DNA of 64,000 nucleotides from Catelliglobosispora koreensis DSM 44566 (GTDB lineage: Bacteria > Actinomycetota > Actinomycetes > Mycobacteriales > Micromonosporaceae), in NCBI RefSeq assembly GCF_000379685.1, contig NZ_KB903293.1, positions 217,774 to 281,773 on the forward strand, in the 5' to 3' direction. This document shows, one piece after another, positions 7,762-15,567 of the stretch. A program made the translations under genes and the position numbers. Each line of letters begins with the position of its first letter. Within the stretch, counting starts at the first letter, position 1. The notes beneath the pieces are model-generated. The model saw only the letters and a list, made by a program, of their open reading frames with translations. It had not been told where the DNA came from and did not search any database.

Positions 7762-8529
7762 TTAAAGCCTGAGCACCTTAGCGGTGGCCTCCCACAACCG
7801 GGCGGCCGCCGCTTCGTTTTCCCCAGCCGTGGCCACGACCTTGCGCCGCACGTAGAACGCTCCGTTGGCCAGCGCCTCGGCCGGCTCGGTAGACAGCCAT
7901 ACCAGCTGGTCAGCTCCCTGTTGCGGGGTCGCGAGACCGGGCGAGAGGGTGTAGAAGACGCGTGCCAGCGGTGTGCCGAAGCGTGTGCGCACGACACCCG
8001 GGTGGAACGAGAAACTGAGCAGGTCAGGCCATCGCCGGCTGGATTCCGCCGCGAAGTAGATGTTGGCCTTTTTGGACGTTCCATAAGCGATCCACGCGCT
8101 GGCGAACCCGCGATCCGGCGGTGTGGGGTCAGCGCCGGTTTGTGAAGCCATCGACGACGTGTTGAGAATCCTTGCCCCGCTTGGCAATTGCGGCCGCAGG
8201 AGCTGGGTCAGCAGGAACGGGGCCAGATGGTTGATCTGCATCGTGGCGTTGAATCCATCGACCGTCGTGCCCCTCGTCACGAGCCCGGCGTTGTTGGCCA
8301 GGACATCGATGCGCTGACCCTCCAGCTCCGAGGCGAGCCGGCGCACCTGTGAGAGGTCGGTGAAGTCGGCTAGAAGGCGCGCATCACCTGGTACCCGCGA
8401 AAGACGGTCTTTGTCGCGGCCAACGACCGTGACTCGCCAGCCTCGCTCGACCATCTCCTTGGCGGCGGCGGCACCGATTCCAGAACTGGCTCCTGTGATG
8501 ACTATGTGCTTAGGGGTGAGATCTTCCAC
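7762..8529 (-). CDS. short-chain dehydrogenase/reductase (SDR)
   Basis: A 255-residue classical SDR starting at GTG. The cofactor loop TGASSGIG is at about 13-20, the NNAG motif at about 79-82, a catalytic Ser in ILNTSSMAS and the YxxxK pair in AYGTSKKAN. A basic residue after strand 2 (VVGRDKDRL) suggests NADP(H). It fits retinol dehydrogenase/WW-domain-oxidoreductase-like SDRs by its FHPGVVRTRF motif after the active site. The substrate is not predictable. It lies between the DUF4190 and lyase genes and is divergent from the latter with about 43 bp between starts. Confidence 0.85.
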   Translation of the reverse strand: MEDLTPKHIVITGASSGIGAAAAKEMVERGWRVTVVGRDKDRLSRVPGDARLLADFTDLSQVRRLASELEGQRIDVLANNAGLVTRGTTVDGFNATMQINHLAPFLLTQLLRPQLPSGARILNTSSMASQTGADPTPPDRGFASAWIAYGTSKKANIYFAAESSRRWPDLLSFSFHPGVVRTRFGTPLARVFYTLSPGLATPQQGADQLVWLSTEPAEALANGAFYVRRKVVATAGENEAAAARLWEATAKVLRL

Positions 8530-8572
8530 AGTCCCGTTCTCCTTTTAATCAGCGTTAGGTTACCGTCGCGTA

Positions 8573-9526
8573 ATGAGTCTCGGTCGTCCGCGCCGCTCCT
8601 GTTTGGCGGTCCCTGGCAGCAGTCTGAAGATGCTCGACAAGGCCCAAGGCCTGCCTGCTGACCAGGTGTTTCTTGATCTCGAAGATGCGGTGGCGCCGCT
8701 GGCTAAACCGGCCGCCCGCAAGAACATCGTCTCCGTACTCAACGAGGGCGATTGGGGCAGCAAAACGCGCGTGGTCCGGGTCAACGACCTGACCACCCCA
8801 TGGACGTATACCGATGTCATCGAGATCGTTGAGGGCGCTGGCGCCAATCTCGACTGCATCATGTTGCCGAAGGTACAGACGCCTTCACATATCGAGTGGC
8901 TCGACCTCACCCTGACCCAGCTGGAAAAGACGCTGGGTCTGCCCATCGGCAAGATCGGCATCGAGGCGCAGATCGAGAACGCCAAGGGCCTGGTCAACGT
9001 CGACGCGATCGCGGCGGCGAGTCCTCGCGTGGAGACCATCATCTTCGGCCCGGCCGACTTCATGGCCTCCATCAACATGAAGTCGCTCGTCGTGGGCGCC
9101 TTGCACCCGGATTACCCGGGCGACCCGTTCCACTACATCCTGATGCGGATCCTGATGGCCGCTCGCATGCACGACAAGCAGGCCATTGACGGCCCGTTCC
9201 TGCAGATCAAGGATGTCGACGCGTTCCGTGAGGTCGCGAAAAGGTCTGCGGCCCTTGGCTTTGACGGCAAGTGGGTGCTGCACCCCGGCCAGCTCGACGC
9301 GGCCAACGAGATCTACTCACCGTCGCAATCGGACTATGACCACGCCGAGCTGATCCTCGACGCCTACGACTACTACACGTCGGAAGCGGGCGGAAAGCTC
9401 GGCGCGGTCATGCTTGGCGACGAAATGATCGACGAGGCGTCCCGCAAGATGGCGCTCGTGATCTCCGCTAAGGGCCGTGCCGCAGGCATGACCCGAAGCA
9501 GCACGTTTACCCCACCTTCAGCGTGA
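8573..9526 (+). CDS. HpcH/HpaI-family (CitE-like) beta-methylmalyl-CoA / malyl-CoA lyase
   Basis: A 317-residue TIM-barrel lyase: RPRRSCLAVPGSS at the N-terminus, QVFLDLEDAVAPLAKPAAR with the metal/CoA-binding acidic residues, IGIEAQIENAKGLVNVDAIA with the metal-binding Glu, ETIIFGPADFMASINM and GFDGKWVLHPGQLDAANEIY. Known relatives cleave beta-methylmalyl-CoA to glyoxylate and propionyl-CoA, or (S)-malyl-CoA to glyoxylate and acetyl-CoA, with Mg2+. It matches the CitE-like enzyme of actinobacterial ethylmalonyl-CoA clusters, agreeing with the MaoC and dehydrogenase genes nearby. Its 3' end overlaps the opposing copper-module gene by 20 bp. Confidence 0.87.
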   Translation: MSLGRPRRSCLAVPGSSLKMLDKAQGLPADQVFLDLEDAVAPLAKPAARKNIVSVLNEGDWGSKTRVVRVNDLTTPWTYTDVIEIVEGAGANLDCIMLPKVQTPSHIEWLDLTLTQLEKTLGLPIGKIGIEAQIENAKGLVNVDAIAAASPRVETIIFGPADFMASINMKSLVVGALHPDYPGDPFHYILMRILMAARMHDKQAIDGPFLQIKDVDAFREVAKRSAALGFDGKWVLHPGQLDAANEIYSPSQSDYDHAELILDAYDYYTSEAGGKLGAVMLGDEMIDEASRKMALVISAKGRAAGMTRSSTFTPPSA

Positions 9527-10409
9527 ACTCCGCTGTCCGCACCTTGCCGGCGACCTGATAGTCGAAGAACATGCGATAGGTCCCGGGGCTGGGCGCGGAC
9601 AGCCAGAACTTCACTGCCCCACCAACCAGTTGCGGCTCCGGGTGCACGTGAACGTAAGCCAGGTCGCCTTCCCGGAGCACGACCAGGTGACCAAACGAGC
9701 CGAGGTATGGCTCGAGTGGCGCACTGCCAGGCACCCGGAACAGCAGCGGTGAGGTCGCCCCAACCATAGGCGTGCCTTCATAAGTGACCGTCTGACCGTC
9801 CACTTGCGACTCACGTGCCGCGGCCGCGATCGCCTTGGGCTGATAGTCACCGGGAACCGGAAGGTCGTAGCCGAGCGTCAGCGCCGTCTGCGCGCCAGCG
9901 GGGCTCAGCACGGTGAAGTCAGCGAACGCCCGCCACATGCCGGGCTGGCTGATGCTCACGGGAACCGACCACGTGCCGTCGGCTGCCATGGTCGGGTGCA
10001 CGTGCTGGTAACCCGAAAGATCACGCCGCACAACGATCAGATGCAGCTCTTTTTCGTGCACGACAGCGAATTTGGTCATGGGCTTGCCGTCAGGTCCTTT
10101 GATCACAAAGGACAGCTGCCCGGCATTGAAAGGCCCAGGAATCAGCGTGTACCCCGTAGAGCTGATCGAAAGGCCGCCAACGTCAGTGCCCGCGGCCGCG
10201 GCCGGGCCGGCGTGGTTGTGCCCGTCCCCGGTCGAAGGCACACCCGAAGGCGCTGGAGCGCCCGTCTGCGCGCCCGCGGTCGGGCTGACCGGGTTGATCA
10301 GTTTGGCCAGGGCGAAACCAGCGATGAGGGCAAGCACCAGCCCACCAATGAAGAACCCGAGCTTGACGCCCGGGTCCGGCGGAGGGGTAGTGGGCGTTGG
10401 CTCAGCCAT
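9507..10409 (-). CDS. membrane-anchored His-rich protein of the copper module
   Basis: From ATG 10409 the product is 300 residues: a Pro/Thr-rich start, one membrane helix (about 18-40) and a large extracytoplasmic region. The linker contains GDGHNHAG; the domain has many His pairs (HEKELHLIVVRRDLSGYQHVHP, LAYVHVHPEP), suggesting metal binding. Similar proteins sit beside copZ in other actinobacteria; a copper-binding role is inferred from this and the His content. The start overlaps the end of copZ by 8 bp. Third gene of a csoR-copZ operon; presumably de-repressed by Cu(I). No P-type ATPase is adjacent. Confidence 0.75.
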   Translation of the reverse strand: MAEPTPTTPPPDPGVKLGFFIGGLVLALIAGFALAKLINPVSPTAGAQTGAPAPSGVPSTGDGHNHAGPAAAAGTDVGGLSISSTGYTLIPGPFNAGQLSFVIKGPDGKPMTKFAVVHEKELHLIVVRRDLSGYQHVHPTMAADGTWSVPVSISQPGMWRAFADFTVLSPAGAQTALTLGYDLPVPGDYQPKAIAAAARESQVDGQTVTYEGTPMVGATSPLLFRVPGSAPLEPYLGSFGHLVVLREGDLAYVHVHPEPQLVGGAVKFWLSAPSPGTYRMFFDYQVAGKVRTAEFTLKVG

Positions 10410-10620
10410 CAATGCCCGCCAGCTCGTACCCAGCCTCGTCGACCGCGTGACGCACCTCGTCGATCGGCAACACGGAGTCGCTGGTGACGAGAGCTGTTCC
10501 CGCGGCTAGGTCAACGTCAACCGCCATGACGCCGGGCAGGGCCGAGATCTCCGTGGTCACCGCCTGAACGCAGTGTCCACAGGTCATTCCGGTGATGTGG
10601 TAGGTCGTTTGAGTCGACAT
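10402..10620 (-). CDS. copZ: CopZ-type copper chaperone (HMA domain)
   Basis: A 72-residue ferredoxin-like HMA domain with the Cu(I)-binding motif GMTCGHC at 11-17 and the usual HAVDEAGYEL near the end. It carries Cu(I) through the cytosol to CsoR or a copper ATPase. AAGGAAG before the ATG serves as ribosome-binding site. It lies 9 bp after csoR and overlaps the next gene by 8 bp, so the three form one operon. The copper exporter it would feed is outside the window. Confidence 0.93.
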   Translation of the reverse strand: MSTQTTYHITGMTCGHCVQAVTTEISALPGVMAVDVDLAAGTALVTSDSVLPIDEVRHAVDEAGYELAGIDG

Positions 10621-10629
10621 CGCTCTTCC

Positions 10630-10914
10630 TTATGACCGCACGAGGCGGCTGATGGCCTCGGTAGCTTCTTTGATCTTCGCGCTAGGGTCACCCTCACGTG
10701 CCGCCTCGACGACGCAGTGACCGAGGTGCCCTTCGAGCAGGCCGACCGCGACCGCTTGCAGCCCGCGCGTCGCCGCTGAAATCTGCGTCAGCACGTCGAT
10801 GCAGTAGGTGTCCTGCTCAACCATCCGCTGAATGCCCCGGATCTGACCCTCGATCCGGCGTAGCCGGGCCAGGAGGGCCGCCTTGTCCTCGGCAGAGCTG
10901 TAACTGACGTTCAT
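10630..10914 (-). CDS. csoR: CsoR copper-sensing transcriptional repressor
   Basis: A 94-residue helical repressor. The Cu(I) ligands are present as Cys38, His63 and Cys67, corresponding to Cys36, His61 and Cys65 of M. tuberculosis CsoR, plus the family helix LLARLRRIEGQIRGIQRMVE. Copper binding releases it from DNA. A palindrome at 10925-10941 sits 10 bases before the ATG. No Shine-Dalgarno is visible, so the message is probably leaderless. TTGCCG and TATCGT, 18 bp apart on this strand and flanking the palindrome, would make a promoter that the repressor covers. Confidence 0.93.
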   Translation of the reverse strand: MNVSYSSAEDKAALLARLRRIEGQIRGIQRMVEQDTYCIDVLTQISAATRGLQAVAVGLLEGHLGHCVVEAAREGDPSAKIKEATEAISRLVRS

Positions 10915-10924
10915 AACTCGAACG

Positions 10925-10941
10925 ATACCCCCCTAGGGTAT
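10925..10941. promoter_or_regulatory. CsoR operator, palindrome ATACCC-N5-GGGTAT
   Basis: The 17 bases read ATACCCCCCTAGGGTAT, with a perfect 6-base inverted repeat around an off-centre CCCTAGGG. G/C-tract palindromes flanked by AT are the known CsoR-type site. It lies between csoR (start 10914) and the divergent gene at 10982, inside the likely csoR promoter, so autoregulation is expected. Control of the divergent coiled-coil gene is possible but not implied. Confidence 0.75.
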
Positions 10942-10981
10942 TAACCGGCAACGGCCAGGCGGCGGGCTCGTTGTAACGGGC

Positions 10982-11473
10982 GTGCTGAAGTCCATTGCCG
11001 CGGTACTTCTTATGATCACGCCCACCCCGGCGCCGACTGCCCCACCCGGAACACCGGCCGAGCAGCTCGCCCAGAATATTGCCACCTACCAGCAGCTAGC
11101 CGAAGACCTCTCGGTCACGATTTCCCAAATCGAGGTGATCCAGCGGCAAATCGACGGGCTCTCGCAACTGCTTGCCGCCCAGCGAGCCAAGACCGGGCGG
11201 ATAGCCGCGGCCGCCTATCAGCAGGAACGCAGCGGAACGCTTAACGCCGTGCTCACGGCACCCTCCAACGAAGTGGCACTGCAGCGCCTGCTGCTGCTCA
11301 CTGGCGTCGCCTTGATCCACCAGGAAGAGATGGACCGGCTCGGCCAGGAGACAGCGCGCTACGAAGCGGTGCAGCGCACGCTCGAGGCTTTACGCCAACA
11401 GCAGCGCAGCCAGCAACAGGCACTGATCGCCCAACGGATCAAGATCGACCAGTTGCGTCAGCCCAGGCGCTAA
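10982..11473 (+). CDS. secreted or membrane-tethered coiled-coil protein
   Basis: From GTG 10982 the product is 163 residues: a short hydrophobic N-terminus (LKSIAAVLLMITP), a Pro/Thr linker, then an almost unbroken coiled coil rich in Gln, Leu and Arg (about 30-160) with a break at APSNEVALQRLLLLTG. This resembles the N-terminal coiled coil of NlpC/P60 or PcsB-like wall hydrolases, but no catalytic domain follows. It faces a second coiled-coil protein (11470-12519) and overlaps it by 4 bp. Start and function are uncertain. Confidence 0.65.
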   Translation: MLKSIAAVLLMITPTPAPTAPPGTPAEQLAQNIATYQQLAEDLSVTISQIEVIQRQIDGLSQLLAAQRAKTGRIAAAAYQQERSGTLNAVLTAPSNEVALQRLLLLTGVALIHQEEMDRLGQETARYEAVQRTLEALRQQQRSQQQALIAQRIKIDQLRQPRR

Positions 11474-12519
11474 TAGATCGAGACGTGTACGTGGTTCGTG
11501 TGGTCCGGCGCTGGCGCGTCGCCACAGTTAGAACCCGCGCTGCTGTATGCCCGCCAGCCCGTAGCCGGGTGCCAGATCTGGCAGTACCAGACGACATACA
11601 TCACGCCTAGCGCACTGCCGTTCTTGACGAAGAAGGCCGCCAGGTTATTGCCATAGGTTCGGTCCCCACCACTGGCACTGGAGTCGACGAACCCGGAGGA
11701 GTTGGCGGAGAAGTCACACGCCCGCCCCTTGGGATGCTCCCAGCGGTCGCCCGGCCGATAACACGAGACATAGCGAGTGAACTCGTTTCGCTGCGCTTCC
11801 CGCATCGCGTGCAGCGTGCGTGGCGTGATGCAGCCACCCGTGGTCGGGTCGTTAATGGAGCACCACTCTGACGGCCAGCTGCCATTCGGGTTGCGGGGAG
11901 CCGGGAACGCCGCCCGCGAGTTGGGGTCCAGCCAGCCTCTAGTCGCACCGCCGCCAACGGCCAGGAGGGCCTTCTCAGCCGCCTGCTTGCGCTTGGCCAT
12001 CTCATCGGCCGCGGCCGCCTGTGCCGCGATCGACGCGTCGATCTGAGCCTTGGCTTCCTTCGCCCGGTTCTGCGCGTCCATCAGGTCGGCTAGCCGCACA
12101 TTGTCACGCTGCGTAACACGGTTCATCGCCATCGCCCGGTCAAGGAAGTCGTCTTGCGTGCGAGCGCTCAGCATCATGCCGAGAACGCCGACCGGGCCTG
12201 TCTTGTAAACCTCGCCGGCGTAGCGGCCGACGCCGACCTTCATGCGGGCGTAATCAAGCTCCGCGATGGTCAGCTCCTGCTGATATTTCTCCTGGCCAGC
12301 TTTTGCCGTTTGGAGCGTCGCTTCGGCGTCAAGCCAGCCGATTGCCGCAGCCTCCAAATTGGACCGCAATGTGTCCAGCGTCTGGCCACCTCCCTCGTTG
12401 GGAGGTGTCGTTGGCTCAGCTGCTGCCGGGACGGCCCAGCTCAGGAGCAAGGCAGCTAAGGCGGCGATCATGCTCAGCCTGGCCAACCGCCTTCGGGTGG
12501 GGGGCACCGTTGGGGTCAC
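11470..12519 (-). CDS. secreted coiled-coil protein with ARB_07466-like C-terminal domain
   Basis: A 349-residue exported protein: signal peptide (helix about 16-33, cleavage near PAAAEP), coiled coil (about 48-190) with the MMLSARTQDDFLDRAMAMNRV block also seen in PcsB/RipA-type N-termini, then a Cys-rich C-terminal domain (about 210-349). The end has WEHPKGRACDFS and DHTNHVHVSIY, a His/Asp pattern like zinc D,D-peptidase-related domains (ARB_07466 family). It is probably a cell-wall-associated hydrolase or binder. Start GTG at 12519. It shares its stop region (CTAA) with the convergent coiled-coil gene. Confidence 0.78.
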   Translation of the reverse strand: MTPTVPPTRRRLARLSMIAALAALLLSWAVPAAAEPTTPPNEGGGQTLDTLRSNLEAAAIGWLDAEATLQTAKAGQEKYQQELTIAELDYARMKVGVGRYAGEVYKTGPVGVLGMMLSARTQDDFLDRAMAMNRVTQRDNVRLADLMDAQNRAKEAKAQIDASIAAQAAAADEMAKRKQAAEKALLAVGGGATRGWLDPNSRAAFPAPRNPNGSWPSEWCSINDPTTGGCITPRTLHAMREAQRNEFTRYVSCYRPGDRWEHPKGRACDFSANSSGFVDSSASGGDRTYGNNLAAFFVKNGSALGVMYVVWYCQIWHPATGWRAYSSAGSNCGDAPAPDHTNHVHVSIY

Positions 12520-12542
12520 GGTCGGTCACGATACCTGAAGGT

Positions 12543-13343
12543 TCACCGTCCCTCCAGTAAAGTCCTGCGAACCAGGTCAAACACCTCATCACTACGGCAA
12601 GCCAGTAAACCTTGCTTGGGCTGTGCCGGATCGTATTCAGATCCATCAAAGTGTTTCACCACGCCACCTGCTTCTCTGACGAGCAGAGCCCCCGGCGCGT
12701 GGTCCCACGGCAGGCTCTTCCAGAACAAAGTGAAGTCCTGTTTTCCGCGCACGACCTCTGGATATTCGCGGCCGGCGCAGTGCTGTCCCCGCGACCATGA
12801 TTTCAGCTCGCTGGCCCGCGAAAGCACCTGCTCGCGCAGGGTTTCCGGGAGGTACTTGACGGACAGCGAACCGTGCAATTCGTCCAGCGTCGGCGGACTG
12901 CTGTCCATAGTGATGCGCGTCCCATCGATAAACGCGCCACTGCCCGCCTCAGCCGTGCACACCGTGCCCGGGACCGGCTCATAGATCACGCTCAGCACCG
13001 GCTCGCCTTTGCGCAGCAGAGCCACCATCATCGCGAACGGCTCTCGCCCGGCGGCGAAGTTCCCCGTGCCATCAATCGGGTCAATCACCCATACGGGACC
13101 GGGATCGCCGATCCTTTCGAGGACGAGGTGATCGGCAGCCACCGCCTCCTCGCCGACCACGAGCGAACCGTGGAGCAGCCCGGCCAGACGCGGCGTCAAT
13201 GCCGCCTCCGCCTCTTGGTCCACAATGGTCACCAGATCGCCCGGGGATTTCTCCATCACATCGCCGACCGCCAAGTTCTGAAAACGCGGCAGCACTAGTT
13301 CCTGCGCGACCTCGCGCAACGCCGAGACGACCTCGTCAATCAT
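12543..13343 (-). CDS. inositol-monophosphatase-family phosphatase
   Basis: The 266-residue protein has the Mg2+ phosphatase motifs: GEEAVAA (first metal-binding Glu, about 92-98), WVIDPIDGTGNFAAGREPF (about 124-142) and a C-terminal WDHAPGALLVREAGG with the third-site Asp. Members hydrolyse inositol-1-phosphate, histidinol phosphate, PAP or fructose-1,6-bisphosphate; sequence alone does not choose. In actinobacteria inositol phosphatases feed mycothiol and phosphatidylinositol synthesis. Length and motif spacing are normal. Divergent from the Pr6Pr gene with 41 bp between the start codons. Confidence 0.88.
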   Translation of the reverse strand: MIDEVVSALREVAQELVLPRFQNLAVGDVMEKSPGDLVTIVDQEAEAALTPRLAGLLHGSLVVGEEAVAADHLVLERIGDPGPVWVIDPIDGTGNFAAGREPFAMMVALLRKGEPVLSVIYEPVPGTVCTAEAGSGAFIDGTRITMDSSPPTLDELHGSLSVKYLPETLREQVLSRASELKSWSRGQHCAGREYPEVVRGKQDFTLFWKSLPWDHAPGALLVREAGGVVKHFDGSEYDPAQPKQGLLACRSDEVFDLVRRTLLEGR

Positions 13344-13384
13344 GAAACGCCTCCGGCCAGTTTGGTCAAGATACGATCGCGTTC

Positions 13385-14020
13385 ATGGTTGCACGGGGGG
13401 ATATCAAGGGCAGATTCGGCACTTGGTACCGGGTGGTTCTCGGGATTTTGGTGTTGCTCGCGCTAGCGAAGCTTTTCTATGACGGCACCCAGCGCCCGAC
13501 GTTCAGCGCGGTCAACTTTTTCAGCTACTTCACGAACCTCAGCAACATCCTCGGCGCGTTGCTGTTCATCTACTGTGGACTGCGCGGTGACATTGACTCC
13601 CTCGTCGTCGACCTGTTGCGCGGCGCCGCGACGGTATATCTGGCGACGACCGGAATCGTCTACAACCTGCTGCTGACCGGCGAAGCCGTTGGCGTGCTTA
13701 ACCCTTATGCCAACGTGATGGTGCACGCCATCATGCCGCTGGCAGCCGTGGGCGACTGGCTCATGTTCCCGCCAAAGAACCAGATTCAGATCAAGCAAGC
13801 GTTGCTGTGGCTGATATTTCCGTTCCTCTACCTCACCTACAGCTTGATCCGGGGACCGATCACCGGGTTCTATCCCTATCCGTTCCTTAACCCCGAGACA
13901 TCCGGTGGGTACGGTGCTGTCGCCGTCGTCTGTATAGGAATCGCGATCGCCTTGGTGTTGCTCGTTCTCGCCGTCGTGTGGACCGGGAACCGGCAGCGGA
14001 ATGTCAGAGCCCGCTCGTAG
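13385..14020 (+). CDS. Pr6Pr family membrane protein
   Basis: A 211-residue protein with six predicted helices: about 13-30, 45-63, 78-100, 105-125, 138-158 and 175-200. It has the family marks NFFSYFTNLSNILGA, TTGIVYNLLL, HAIMPLAAVGDWLMFPPK and YPYPFLNPETSGGYG. Pr6Pr proteins are found in actinobacteria and firmicutes with no firmly known activity. The start ATG 13385 is the first in frame. The downstream gene may begin inside its last codons (14001), which suggests coupling. Confidence 0.82.
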   Translation: MVARGDIKGRFGTWYRVVLGILVLLALAKLFYDGTQRPTFSAVNFFSYFTNLSNILGALLFIYCGLRGDIDSLVVDLLRGAATVYLATTGIVYNLLLTGEAVGVLNPYANVMVHAIMPLAAVGDWLMFPPKNQIQIKQALLWLIFPFLYLTYSLIRGPITGFYPYPFLNPETSGGYGAVAVVCIGIAIALVLLVLAVVWTGNRQRNVRARS

Positions 14021-14462
14021 CCTGAAGGGCATGGATGACACCAAGCCAGTGCTGATGACACTGGAACGAGAAGTGATCGACTCCGGCCGGTCGTTTCGGA
14101 TCAGCGCCACCACCATGCCCGACGGGCACACCTCCATCCTGCTGCGCAGCGGCTCCCTCGATGACCCGGGCACACACGAGCTCAGTGGGGTTATCGCGCG
14201 AGAAGATCTGCCCATCCTGGCCCGCATCCTCAAGCCTGAGCTAGCCAGCATCGCGGCGTGGCAAGGGATTTCGCTCGACGAGCGGGCGCACACGATGGCG
14301 CAGCGACGCCGCGATCACCCCAAGGCCTACACGCTGTGGACCACCGCGGAGCAAGAGTCACTCATGGAGATGGCCGAAGCGGGCAAGACCATCGCTCAGA
14401 TCGCTAAGGCGCTCGGCCGCAGCCCGAAGGCGATCGCCTTGCGGTTAGAGGAAACGAGCTAG
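14001..14462 (+). CDS. small protein with C-terminal helix-turn-helix
   Basis: A protein of 153 residues from ATG 14001, or 143 from ATG 14031. The C-terminal 40 residues (AYTLWTTAEQESLMEMAEAG then KTIAQIAKALGRSPKAIALR) form a SANT/Myb-like or sigma-region-4-like helix-turn-helix. The N-terminal part is mixed beta with DGHTSILLRSGSLDDPGTHELSGVIAREDL. It could be a DNA-binding regulator; targets unknown. If the first ATG is used it overlaps the Pr6Pr gene by 20 bp. It ends 6 bp before the convergent GNAT gene. Confidence 0.7.
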   Translation: MSEPARSLKGMDDTKPVLMTLEREVIDSGRSFRISATTMPDGHTSILLRSGSLDDPGTHELSGVIAREDLPILARILKPELASIAAWQGISLDERAHTMAQRRRDHPKAYTLWTTAEQESLMEMAEAGKTIAQIAKALGRSPKAIALRLEETS

Positions 14463-14468
14463 TCTCAG

Positions 14469-14960
14469 CTAGCCCTGACTCCCCTCTCCCCCAAGGGGTT
14501 TTCGCATGATCGTGAGCACCGTCTCGTACCGGAAAATGGTTCCGTCTTCTCGTTCTTGATCCCAGGCGCTGTCCTCAGTCCGGATGGCCTGATAGCCCAG
14601 CCGCTCATAAAGTGCCTGCGCACGCGGGTTGCTGATTTCGACGCCAAGCTGTGCCCACGCCAAACCCCTTGCGCTGATTCGCTTTTCGGCCTCACGCATG
14701 ACATGTGCGCCAACGCCACACGACTGCAGCACGGGGTGAACCGCGACCTGCCAGATCACGCCTGCGTCTGGCGCTTCGGTGTAGGTGATGCCAGCCTTGC
14801 CCACACAACGGCCCGAGGGCAGAAACACCCCGACATATTCCGCGTCGCCGATTCTGCCGATTTCCTTGGCGACCGCGTTGAGGTGTGTCTGGCCGCCAGC
14901 CCACATGAGGCCGGGCACATCGGCGAGCGTCAGATCACGTGTCTCCAGTGTGAGGTTCAC
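14469..14960 (-). CDS. GNAT-family N-acetyltransferase
   Basis: The start is set at GTG 14960, which overlaps the NUDIX stop as GTGA; longer upstream frames run through the NUDIX gene. The 163-residue product has the GNAT core: a beta strand before IWQVAVHPVLQSCGVGAHVM (acetyl-CoA P-loop in a divergent QSCGVG form instead of QxxGxG), then LAWAQLGVEISNPRAQALYE and RLGYQAIRT with the usual Tyr. The acceptor substrate is unknown. Co-translation with the NUDIX hydrolase is likely. Confidence 0.85.
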   Translation of the reverse strand: MNLTLETRDLTLADVPGLMWAGGQTHLNAVAKEIGRIGDAEYVGVFLPSGRCVGKAGITYTEAPDAGVIWQVAVHPVLQSCGVGAHVMREAEKRISARGLAWAQLGVEISNPRAQALYERLGYQAIRTEDSAWDQEREDGTIFRYETVLTIMRKPLGGEGSQG

Positions 14961-15394
14961 TGCTGCCAGCCCAGCGCGGCGAAGTTCGTGGTCGTGTTTA
15001 GCGCTTGGCGGATGTAGTCCACGACATCGGCCGGCAGAGCTGTTGGGTTCACCCAAACCAGCTCGCCGCACTTGTCAGGCTCACCGATCTGTGGCTCGCC
15101 CTCCCACGCGCTCACACGGAAGATGAGGTCGACATATTCATCGTCTTGCGCGCTTTCCCTGCGGCGGTGCAGCACCTTCGCGAGCTCTACGTCCTGTCTG
15201 CGGACCGTCAGGCACAGCTCTTCGTTCAGCTCACGGATCAGCCCACTGACCGCGTCTTCATCCCCGTCGAGGTGCCCCGCAGGCAGACTGAGCTGACCGT
15301 CCCGGTAGCCGGAGCCCTTGCGGCGCAGCATCAACATCTCGCCGTCGCGCTCCAGGACGCCATAAACCGCCACGCAGGCCTTGAACTTGGCCAT
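14957..15394 (-). CDS. NUDIX hydrolase
   Basis: A 145-residue NUDIX enzyme. The Nudix box is complete: G at the start of GHLDGDEDAVSGLIREL, followed by NEELCL, matching Gx5Ex7REUxEExGU except the final Gly-U. It hydrolyses a nucleoside diphosphate linked to another moiety; MutT-like or ADP-ribose-type substrates are both possible. AKVLHRRRESAQDDEYVDLI before the C-terminal half is typical of the ADP-ribose/dNTP branches. Its ATG overlaps the stop of the 52-aa membrane gene (TGATG) and its stop overlaps the GNAT start, so three genes are coupled. Confidence 0.9.
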   Translation of the reverse strand: MAKFKACVAVYGVLERDGEMLMLRRKGSGYRDGQLSLPAGHLDGDEDAVSGLIRELNEELCLTVRRQDVELAKVLHRRRESAQDDEYVDLIFRVSAWEGEPQIGEPDKCGELVWVNPTALPADVVDYIRQALNTTTNFAALGWQQ

Positions 15395-15552
15395 CAGAGC
15401 GGGCTGTTACCTGTGTGGAAGTGTCCGGGGTGAACTTCCTCCGCCGTGTGCGGGCGCTCTTTGTTGACGCCGCTCTTGCGCCGCCCAGCAATCACCGCAA
15501 GCAACACGATGATCGCCACGATCGCGATTCCCGCCCAGGCCAGTCCACTCAT
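15394..15552 (-). CDS. small single-pass membrane protein (52 aa)
   Basis: The frame encodes MSGLAWAGIAIVAIIVLLAV followed by IAGRRKSG and a His-containing polar tail ending in HPGHFHTGNSPL. One membrane helix (about 5-22) is followed by the RRK positive cluster, so the tail should be cytoplasmic. Its TGA shares one base with the NUDIX ATG, which supports translation. The function is unknown. Confidence 0.65.
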   Translation of the reverse strand: MSGLAWAGIAIVAIIVLLAVIAGRRKSGVNKERPHTAEEVHPGHFHTGNSPL

Positions 15553-15567
15553 GCCGCCACCTTAGCG

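Noticed and set aside
13463-14293. 276-codon minus-strand frame
   Set aside because: It overlaps the Pr6Pr and HTH genes on the plus strand, which have family signatures; the minus frame has none.
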